A DNA stretch of 64,000 nt from Pomphorhynchus laevis (taxonomy: Eukaryota; Acanthocephala; Palaeacanthocephala; Echinorhynchida; Pomphorhynchidae): NCBI GenBank assembly GCA_012934845.2, contig WNNJ02001359.1, positions 25,217-89,216 on the forward strand, given 5' to 3'. Under the pieces are notes generated by a model. The model was not told the origin of the DNA. It saw nothing but the letters and a program-made list of their open reading frames with translations, and made no database searches. Positions 23,101-35,100 of the stretch are shown here, one piece after another. The translations under genes and the position numbers were made by a program. How positions within the stretch are numbered: position 1 is the first letter of the stretch; each line of letters starts with the position of its first letter.

Positions 23101-26100
23101 GCGCTAAACATTTTAATTAAAAATTATATTTAGATTTCATAGTATCAAAAAAATCACATCAAAAAATCAATTTAATTTGCTATTTAATAATTATATTATG
23201 AATAATAACATCGTTTGATCCTTAAACTGGTGATATGATTATTAATTTCATATTTATTCATTTATATGATTTGTAATATTCATTATTCAATATTATTTGT
23301 TATTTATTTCATATTATTCATTAATTTTTCTCATAATTAATTTTATTCATTTTATTTTTAAAAAGTTAACAATTGATCATCGCTTTAGGCCAAATAAATG
23401 CCGGATTTGCCTTCGTTACGTTTTCTGAGCTATCACAAGCCGCTAATTGTATTCAGAATTTGAATGGAAGCAAACTTGGAGGTATGTGTTAATTAAATCA
23501 GCCTTTTGAATTTAAGTCAAACGTATTAGTAAAATAATATTTATTTTACTAATTAAAATATAAGTATTTTCTTGTATGCTGCATATGTACTCGTAGATAT
23601 ATTATATATAGACTCGTATAAATAATAATACGATAATGAATAATGTATAATCTATAAAAGACTTTTATCTTTTCTAATATGCATTAAACAATTTGTATTA
23701 TTTACCTGTCTTTCATTTACCTGTATCTCATTTCATTATTATTGAACAAACAATCAGTCTTGCTGGAGTGTGATACATTCAAGACTTTGCCATGAGCCCA
23801 GAACAAAACGGACGCCGATCTAAATAAGTTGTTCCGTATTAGGAAAATATGTTCTAAGGGTCATAATTATCAGGTGAAATTTATCTTATTGTGCACGCAA
23901 TGAGAAAACGTGGATATACACGCAGACAGATTAGGACTAAGAGCACAAAATACGTATCTTGTATACAGATATGTAAGGAAGAGCCAAACGCTAAAATTAA
24001 TCCAGAAGAAAGGAACATTAAAGTATAAAGAACTAAATGATTTATTTGACTATCACAATGCTTTTTACATAATTAGTAAAGACATTATTAGTAAATATAT
24101 AATATTAATAATATTAATAACATTTATTCAAATGATGATACAATTCCGCGTGAATGTTTAGTAATCATATAAGCTAGACTCGGAAGAAGGACGAAAAAGA
24201 CTTTTAGATGCCGTTTATTTATCACTATGACTCTTTAGTGCCAGTTCCCTCCCACTGCTGGATGCAGAGGAGGACTAGCAGACGACTCTATTAAAGAATC
24301 AAGTGCATGATGCACTAGAAAATCTCTTGTAGCATTATCTAGAGTGCTGAATTAGCACTACCGCTACACCAAATAGCATCATTAGCGCAAGAGCACTGGC
24401 AAATGCCAGCGCAAGGTATCTATAAATCAGCTTATTTCTAATGTGAATTTAATCAAATGATGATGCCATTCCGCGTGAATTTTTAGTAATTATGTAAGCC
24501 AGACGCGGAAGAACAACGAAAAGCACTGCTAGATACCGCTCCGTCATCACTATGACTCATCATAGTGCTTTTACTAATGATCCAATTTGGTGAAGCGGTA
24601 GTGCTAATTCAGCGCTCAATGATGATGTCACTAGAGATTTTCTAATGCATAATTCACATGATTATTTGATAGAGCCGTCTGCTAGTCCTCCTCTGCATCC
24701 AGCAGTGGGAGAGAACTGGCACTGAAGAGTCATAGTGATGACGAAACGGTATCTAGCAGTGCTTTTCGTTGTTCAGCCGCGTCTGGATCAGCACAAGTGT
24801 ACGAAGTAAGCAGATAATAAGGGTCAAATCGTGAAATGCAGGTATAGGCCAGCAGCTGATTATACTCACTCAGGCTGATTAGTAGCATCCTGCTGTATAA
24901 AAAAAAGGAACAACACATGTTAGGATAATTTGCCACAATCAGAAGAATTTATACATATATTTTCGAGTATTCATTCATTAGCTTGAAATCGTGACCAGTC
25001 TTTAATTTTTGGGGTTGACTATAGTATATTTGAATAAATTTTTCTAAGGTTTAAGTATTCTGTATTTATTCAATCAATAAATAATATTTTCAAATCAATT
25101 ATATGCATTATAAAAAATTAAACATGAACATACATTATATTAATTTTAACATTTTATATTTTATATATAGCACAAAATATTCATAAAAAGGGATATTTTT
25201 TATAAGGTGAGACTAATAAAAGAAGGTTATATATTGTGACTACATAAGACTGATTATAATTTTTATGAATAATTATTATAATTATTAAATCACTTCACAT
25301 TCCCCAATAGGATTGAATGACGTGGTACAAGGAATTGGCGGAAGTAGTATAGTACATAATAAACAACTATATTATAATAATCCGGTTAAACGCAAACCAA
25401 GAAGTCATGGTGATAAAAGGAATAGGAAAAATAGAGTTAAAAATATTAAAAAAGATATGTATATAAATGAACAATTAGAAATATTAAAACAACTTTTAAG
25501 TGATAATAAGCTAAAAGATCTTTATGTAAATATAAGAAGTTTTTCTAAAAATATCATTTGTTCAATAAATCAAAAATTAATTAACGACTATGATAGGCTA
25601 AGTTGTATAATAGACAGTTATTGTAATACAAAATACTATAATCATACAATAAATGTAAATAATAACAATAGAAAATATACATTAACCATAAACTTCATTA
25701 ATAAATGTATAGATAACATAAATATATCCGGACTTTTAAATAATTCTAAAAGTAAAGAAATAATAGGGTCAGATTTAAGTAAATATATTCTTAAAATAAG
25801 GTATAAACTCCTACCACAATTAGGACGAAAAATATTTGTAATTATAATTAAGAATTAATTTCAATATGTAACGATGATATTAGAAACATAATAGAAACAG
25901 AATGCAATCGTAAAAGTCTTGGTTTTGATAAAATAAATGAACATATATGTACCCATAATCTAGAATTAATTGAAAATTGTGAATTAAGAAAGCTGTTATC
26001 AAAAGGGAAAAATATAGATTAAATAATAACAACAACATAAATTAAATTTACAACTCGTTATATAATAACTTAAATGATTACTCTAGTAAGCTGATTAATA

Positions 26101-29100
26101 GTGAAAGCTCGAATATATCTAAGATAAACATTTGGAAAGATTATAATATTTGATGAATTAAAAATAAAATGAAAATAACAAACAATTACAAAAGGAAAGA
26201 TAAAATTACTAAAGATATGTATAAAGAACTTATTAAATTAAAGGATAACTGTATACTAACAACTATTGATAAAGCCAGTAATAACTTTGTCATCATATTC
26301 AAAAAGCTTTATGATGAAAGAAGGTGATTATAATGATTTTAATGTAAATCCAACATATGAACGTAGTGATTTAAGTTTAGAAACAATTATTACAAGTCAC
26401 TGTTCTATAATGGATAAAAAGGGTATAAAGGTTGAATCAGATAATAAAACTATACCTATATTATATTGGAATCCAAAATTAAATAAAAATTCAATAAAAC
26501 CTAGGTTCATATGTAGTGCGTTTAAATGTTTATTAAAACCACTTTCTGTCTATATGAATAAAATACTTAAAGTAATTAAAGCACACTTTAAAAAATATTG
26601 CAAGGTAATCGAAATTAATACTGGTATAAGACACTATCTCAGTATTAATCAAAATATAAATACATACGATTTTAGTACGCTTTATACAAATCTAGATTTA
26701 GTAGATAGTAAAGAAGCGTTAGTAAAATTAATTAATCTTATATTCGGAAAAAGATATACATATATATGTTATAATAACTATAACGCATATCTAACAAAAA
26801 TTCACCATTAAGTAAATATAAATATATGGATAAAATTAAATTGCTAGAATCCTTAAATATTTTGATAAATCAAAATTATTTAAAATTAGGGTCATCTATA
26901 TTTAGACAAGTAAAATGTGTTCCATTGGGTGGTAATAGTAGCCCAATTATAGCTGACTTGTTTTTAAGCTTTATAGAATATGAATTTGTTCATAACGGTG
27001 TAAAAACTAAATCTTAACAATATAAATATATGAAATATATGTTTCGATACATTGATGATATATGTGTATTTAATTCTAATAATTTTTATTCAATTAGTGA
27101 ACAAATTTATCCAGAAAGCCTTATTCTTAACAAAACCAATATGAATGATAAAGAAGGTGTATATCTAGATATGAACATTAAATTAACATTAACTAAAACT
27201 ACTATTAATTTATATCGTAAAGATGACATATTTAAATTTACAAGAAACATATTTTTGCATGAGCATTCATGCATACCATATAATATAAAATATAATATAT
27301 TAAATAATGAAATTTTAAGAATTGCAACAATATGTAATGATATTGGCTTTCTTCAAAATTCATTTAAATAATTTAATAGATACATATTTTAAACTAGGTT
27401 ACTATAAAAATAACATCAAGCAGAAAATAGTAAAATATATAAATCAACACAATAATATAAAGAATAAATTTGAACTCTTATGTGGCAAATTTTTATGGAT
27501 GGATAATAAATAATATACTTTCTATTTGAATAAGATACTAGATAGTTTTATCAGAGGAAATACATCATTAGCATGTATTTGGCCCCGCTGCTTTATTGGG
27601 TAGAGGAGTTAGGGACCGAAACCTGATAGCATAGCAGTTCCTCCTGATGACCTCTAATTCTTATTCTGGTACAACGTCTGTTATTTATTAGTCAATTCAT
27701 AAAAATGGCGTTTATTTTAAATTTCAATTTTTTATTTTAACTTGATTTAAACTATAGAAAATCTAAAAACAATTATTAATTTTATTTTTTAATTTTTAAA
27801 TGTTGATTTAGCATTATTGTGTTTTGTTTATTTTATAATTATATTAAATACGTAGACTCAGTTAGCTGATTTGATCATTTGCATGTATTTGCCCCGCGCT
27901 TAAATTTTAAAATATTTGAATTTTAGAAAATTATAAACGATTCAAATTTACAAAAGATTCATAAAAATGCATATTTTTATGTCATTTTATACTTGCAAAG
28001 TTGAACCAAAAGCTTATACATATACAACAAATCAAATCAGCTAACTGAGTATACGTATTTAATATAATTATAAACTAAACAAAACATAATAATGCTAAAT
28101 CAAAATTTTAATAATTAAATAATAAAATTAATAATTGTTTTTAGATTTTCTATAATTTAAATCAAGTTAAAAAATGAAATTTAAAATAAACGTCATTTTT
28201 ATGAATTGACTAATAAATAACAGACGTTGTATCAGAATAAGAATTAGAGGTCATCAGGAAGGAACTGCTATGCTATCAGGTTTCGGACCCTAACTCCTCT
28301 ACCCAACATAGCAGCGAGGCCAAATACACGCTAACAACGTATTTCCTCCGATAAAACTATCTAGTATCTTATTCTAATACAAAGTATATTATTTATTATC
28401 CATATTATTCATTTTAGTGATAAAGTATTGAGTATTTTTATATCGAAGTGACCTCTAAACACGTATAATAAATCAAATCAGCTAACTGAGTCTACGTATT
28501 TAATAAAATTATAAAATAAACAAAACATAATAATGCTAAATCAAAAAGTAATAATTAAATAATAAAATTAATAATTGTTTTTAGATTTTCTATAATTTAA
28601 ATCAAGTTAAAATAAAAAATGAAATTTAAAATGAACGTCATTTTTATGAATTGACTAATAAACAACAGACGTTGTATTAGAAAACGTATATTTACACATA
28701 AAAAATCTGGAAGAATCTTTTCTCCGTATTTGTATCTTTTCATCATTTTAGTTGCTTTTGCGTAAACGAGTTGTGAAGCTGCGCCAAAATCTTTGATGGG
28801 CAGAACTACTATATCTGCTTCCTTTGTCGACAGTTTGTAAGACCGTCGTCAAATATTTTAAACGTAAAAGAGTGATTTATCACGCTATGTATATTGTTTA
28901 CTGCGGAATCTAATTCTTTTGCTTTGAGATCGGAGATTATTTCCAATATTCATTGAATTACCCGTTTCACTAACGTAATGTGCATGCCAAACACAACATT
29001 CAATTTGTCTTGAAAACATTGCTATGACGTATCATTAGTATTATTTTTAAAAGACAATGGTGCAATTTCAACACAAGTTTCGCATATTTTGTTCTCACAT

Positions 29101-32100
29101 GGTTCATATCGGTTTATTTCTGCATATTTTCGAGTATTCATTGGGTAGCTTGAGATCGTGACCAGCCTTTGATTTCTTGGGTTGACTATAATATATTTGA
29201 ATATTTCCGGTCTCAATCCAAGCGGCACAGTAAAACGTTTCCATCAGTAGTTCCATATTGTAATGCTCGCGCTAATAATGTGTGTACATGTATCAAAGTC
29301 GTTCTATAACCGTCTGTATATTAGATAAGATTTGTCTACTTGGACATGGCAAATTTGTTTATGTGTATTTGGCAGTAAATAAAGTTCTTTTTTTTCGGGA
29401 TTTAATTTTTAATCACGAAAAAGTCCTTTTTAAACTTATGTTGACAGTCGTAGATCTATAATTCATTTCTTACTTCCTAAAATATTTTCTTGTGGACAAT
29501 GTTTACTATAAATATACGGTTTGTTGTAATTTATTATTGGTGATTTTTCAATGTGCAAAAACAACAAAATTATGCCAATCAAAAATAATTTGTGAAATAA
29601 AAATTTTATAAAAATTCGTTTGATCTGACTTGCACTTGTGGCAATTGTCCCATGTCTTTATTGCGGCAAATTAGATGTATTTGTAAACATATTATAATTG
29701 TCAATAATATTATTGACATATTATATGCGTAATAATGAATAATATAATTTTTAATAATATTTCATTTTATATTATAAATATTAATAAATTACTTTGCTAA
29801 TAAATGAATATTAAAAAATAATAATATTTTTTGTAATTATCGATTATTATTTTCTACTTATCGATTATTCTCGTTTATTATTATGTTATTAATTGGTATT
29901 TTTAAATATGTGTTTATATGAAAACCTTACATCAGGATGAACCCTGATATCATCAAGATTAACTCTATAGGCTGTTCCTTCGGATGACAACTAATCTCAA
30001 TTCTAAAACATGGTATATTTTCTATTCATCAATTTATAAAAATGAGTTATAAAAGCATCTTAACTTATAAAATATCTAAATGTTAGAAAATGTTAAATAA
30101 TATTCTCAAATAAATCATTAAAATATTTTCAAAAATAAATTTAAACTCTCAAGTAGATGATGTTTATTAATAAAGAGTATAAAATACTCCAAATAATCAC
30201 ATTACATAAGACGATATACATCGTGGGCTTTATCTGCTCTTACGATGGTTTGAGCATTAGATACAGAATAACATAAATGCTGCTGATGATGAATTACAAT
30301 CTTAATTCTAAAAAATAATTTATTATTTATTCAGTTCAAAAAGTACTAAACTTAAAATGTTTTAATTATAGAAAATCTTAAATTTTTTAAGATTTATTTT
30401 AAAAATTATTTAAGATTTTTTTTTATTATTTTACAAAATGATGCACATCAAAAATAATTTATTTTACGAATCAACTTGCATCGTCTATTTATATCGTTTT
30501 CATGGTAGTAGAGCCATGTGTTTGTATTCTTTATTTATTTTTGATTAATTATAACCTACTAATAACTGCCTTTTTTGCTGATTTTGTATTCTTGAAATGT
30601 AGGACGGATTATAGCTGTTGATTGGAGTGTACCAAAATCAGTTTATCAGCGTTTCCAAACATCATCGGCAGGTTGGTTGTCTAATAAATTTTCAATTTAA
30701 CAGTAGTTTTCTTTGTAGTAACTATTTATTAAATAAATAATTATTTATAATAATATTCCATTTTAATAGTTTTAATATTCCATTTAATACTTTGCATTTC
30801 ATAGTAAGGGCTTAATGAATAAACTTGATGTCACCTAATTTCGAGAACACAAGAATATACTTGTGAAATTACATTCACCTTATTTCGAGTGCATATGGAA
30901 TTACGAATGACTTTACAATATTACATTATTTGGAGATATTTGTCGAATTATTACTTTACAATATTTGGCAATATTACATTATTGTTAAATAAATTTTTAA
31001 TTTTGACAAAAAATATGCTTAAATTTGTAAATGTATATTTTTTTGATTAGATAAAGCAATTTAAATGTCTGATTATAAACAGCTTTTTAAAACATTAATT
31101 CATAATTTATAATATTAAATTATTATAAAATGGTATAAAGTTATTAAATTATTTTATTACTCATATTTGTACTATAATTAAAGACTTACTATTAAGATAT
31201 TTTTTATAAACATTTATATTTAAATATTTAATAATGTTTTTTCTTTTGGAAAGTTATCCCCTTTCGTGATCCGGAGATCTTTTGCATATTGAATACATAT
31301 CAGAGACATATTAGAAATGACCACAATTTAATTATAATTTTTTATATAGATACAATTATCTTAGATAATTGGAAAGTTATCCTTGTTATTGACCGGAGAT
31401 CTTTTGCATATTGCATACATATCAGAGACATCTCAGAAATGACCACAATTTATTTTATCCTTGATAATTAATGATATAATGACTAACTAATGATTATAAT
31501 TTTTCCATTTTTGATTAAACGCAATATAAAAGTTGTATATGACTATACTTTATACCATATTTATATAAATTTAAAAGCATTTAAAGAAAATTAATAACTT
31601 TATATTTACCATCTATTACTATTGTTTTTCTTATGGTAAGCTGAGGGAATAAATCGTATAATTTATGAAAATAAATGTTATTCAAAATTCGTGAATTGAT
31701 TTTTGGCTTATTGACCTAAAGCTTAACAATCTATTAATCGGTTAGCTCATATATTACAATGTAACATTATCAAGCTAATCTATTTTAATTAGCTTTGGAA
31801 ATTTAAAACCGAAGACATTAACAATGTGATATTTCTTTTGTTATGCCATTTTCCCGCTTCATTATCTCTTTGAAATTGTTAGCTGCTTCTAAAAATTCTT
31901 CCTAAAATTATGTTAAAAACGTTATATTAAAATGAATTCAATAAAATTTAAATTGGAAAGCGTCCAATATACAATATGATAATATTTATAAAAAATATTA
32001 ATAATATAAAGGAATATAAATAATAAATTATAAATGAATTGTTATGTTATCATTTTAATTATAAATACGATAATAGTTCAATTAATTGATTTTACATTTT

Positions 32101-35100
32101 AAACCGCTTTCTAATTTTTTGCATTTCCAAAATACATAATTATTTGTTTATTAAACATGAACTGACGTTCATGCTTATTTGTTTTTAAACATATTATTTG
32201 TTTTTTATTTTAAATTACTAAATTATTTACATAATTATTAATAATTATTTAATAGTTTTTCATTATAATTATTTACATCATTATAATTATGAGCAACTTA
32301 AAAAACTATTTTGAATTTAAATAAGATAAAATGTAGACATGTCTTCATTAATTGTCTTACACATTTATAAACTTTTGTTAATTTATTAAATATTGAAGTA
32401 ATTGTGAACTGTAATAAAGTAATTTATAATTATTTGGTAATTTATTTTAATAATAAAGTAATCGTAACTTATTCATTTATAAACTTTTGTTAATTTATTA
32501 AATATTGAAGTAATTGTGAACTGTAATAAAGTAATTTATAATTATTTGGTAATTTATTTTAATAATAAAGTAATCGTAACTTATTCATTTATAAACTTTT
32601 GTTAATTTATTAAATATTGAAGTAATTGTGAACTGTAATAAAGTAATTTATAATTATTTGGTAATTTATTTTAATAATAAAGTAATCGTAACTTATTCAT
32701 TTATAAACTTTTGTTAATTTATTAAATATTGAAGTAATTGTGAACTGTAATAAAGTAATTTATAATTATTTGGTAATTTATTTTAATAATAAAGTAATCG
32801 TAACTTATTCATTTATAAACTTTTGTTAATTTATTAAATATTGAAGTAATTGTGAAATGTAATAAAGTAATTTATAATTATTTGGTAATTTATTTTAATA
32901 ATAAAGTAATCGTAACTTATTCATTTATAAACTTTTGTTAATTTATTAAATATTGAAGTAATTGTGAACTGTAATAAAGTAATTTATAATTATTTGGTAA
33001 TTTATTTTAATAATAAAGTAATCGTAACTTATTCATTTATAAACTTTTGTTAATTTATTAAATATTGAAGTAATTGTGAACTGTAATAAAGTAATTTATA
33101 ATTATTTGGTAATTTATTTTAATAATTAAGTAATCGTAACTTATTCATTTATAAACTTTTGTTAATTTATTAAATATTGAAGTAATTGTGAACTGTAATA
33201 AAGTAATTTATAATTATTTGGTAATTTATTTTAATAATTAAGTAATCGTAACTTATTCATTTATAAACTTTTGTTAATTTATTAAATATTGAAGTAATTG
33301 TGAACTGTAATAAAGTAATTTATAATTATTTGGTAATTTATTTTAATAATAAAGTAATCGTAACTTATTCATTTATAAACTTTTGTTAATTTATTAAATA
33401 TTGAAGTAATTGTGAACTGTAATAAAGTAATTTATAATTATTTGGTAATTTATTTTAATAATAAAGTAATCGTAACTTATTCATTTATAAACTTTTGTTA
33501 ATTTATTAAATATTGAAGTAATTGTGAAATGTAATAAAGTAATTTATAATTTTTTGGTAATTTATTTTAATAATAAAGTAATCGTAACTTATTCATTTAT
33601 AAACTTTTGTTAATTTATTAAATATTGAAGTAATTGTGAACTGTAATAAAGTAATTTATAATTATTTGGTAATTTATTTTAATAATAAAGTAATCGTAAC
33701 TTATTCATTTATAAACTTTTGTTAATTTATTAAATATTGAAGTAATTGTGAACTGTAATAAAGTAATTTATAATTATTTGGTAATTTATTTTAATAATAA
33801 AGTAATCGTAACTTATTCATTTATAAACTTTTGTTAATTTATTAAATATTGAAGTAATTGTGAAATGTAATAAAGTAATTTATAATTATTTGGTAATTTA
33901 TTTTAATAATAAAGTAATCGTAACTTATTCATTTATAAACTTTTGTTAATTTATTAAATATTGAAGTAATTGTGAACTGTAATAAAGTAATTTATAATTA
34001 TTTGGTAATTTATTTTAATAATAAAGTAATCGTAACTTATTCATTTATAAACTTTTGTTAATTTATTAAATATTGAAGTAATTGTGAACTGTAATAAAGT
34101 AATTTATAATTATTTGGTAATTTATTTTAATAATAAAGTAATCGTAACTTATTCATTTATAAACTTTTGTTAATTTATTAAATATTGAAGTAATTGTGAA
34201 CTGTAATAAAGTAATTTATAATTATTTGGTAATTTATTTTAATAATAAAGTAATCGTAACTTATTCATTTATAAACTTTTGTTAATTTATTAAATATTGA
34301 AGTAATTGTGAACTGTAATAAAGTAATTTATAATTATTTGGTAATTTATTTTAATAATAAAGTAATCGTAACTTATTCATTTATAAACTTTTGTTAATTT
34401 ATTAAATATTGAAGTAATTGTGAACTGTAATAAAGTAATTTATAATTATTTGGTAATTTATTTTAATAATTAAGTAATCGTAACTTATTCATTTATAAAC
34501 TTTTGTTAATTTATTAAATATTGAAGTAATTGTGAACTGTAATAAAGTAATTTATAATTATTTGGTAATTTATTTTAATAATAAAGTAATCGTAACTTAT
34601 TCATTTATAAACTTTTGTTAATTTATTAAATATTGAAGTAATTGTGAACTGTAATAAAGTAATTTATAATTATTTGGTAATTTATTTTAATAATAAAGTA
34701 ATCGTAACTTATTCATTTATAAACTTTTGTTAATTTATTAAATATTGAAGTAATTGTGAACTGTAATAAAGTAATTTATAATTATTTGGTAATTTATTTT
34801 AATAATAAAGTAATCGTAACTTATTCATTTATAAACTTTTGTTAATTTATTAAATATTGAAGTAATTGTGAAATGTAATAAAGTAATTTATAATTTTTTG
34901 GTAATTTATTTTAATAATTAAGTAATCGTAACTTATTCATTTATAAACTTTTGTTAATTTATTAAATATTGAAGTAATTGTGAACTGTAATAAAGTAATT
35001 TATAATTATTTGGTAATTTATTTTAATAATTAAGTAATCGTAACTTATTCATTTATAAACTTTTGTTAATTTATTAAATATTGAAGTAATTGTGAACTGT

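Larger units (their letters stand above)
23482..30602 (+). other. Intron 3 (7.1 kb), packed with mobile elements
   Basis: Contains the fold-back element (24.2-24.8 kb), the Naiad-like Penelope element (25.3-27.9 kb), inverted 3' ends (28.0-28.7 kb) and the opposite-strand CxC fragment (28.7-29.3 kb). It also holds diverged 3'-end remnants near 29920-30070 and 30200-30350. The stretch 23482-24170 is AT-rich. An 83-codon open frame at 23910-24161 has no recognised domain. Confidence 0.8.

Noticed and set aside
27600-27680. Hammerhead ribozyme inside the Penelope-like 3' end ('cgaaacctgat' followed by 'cctgatgacctctaat').
   Set aside because: Both core-like words are present, but stem I would be only about four bases with no loop, the stem II pairing leaves extra bases before GAAA, and other copies do not keep the words.
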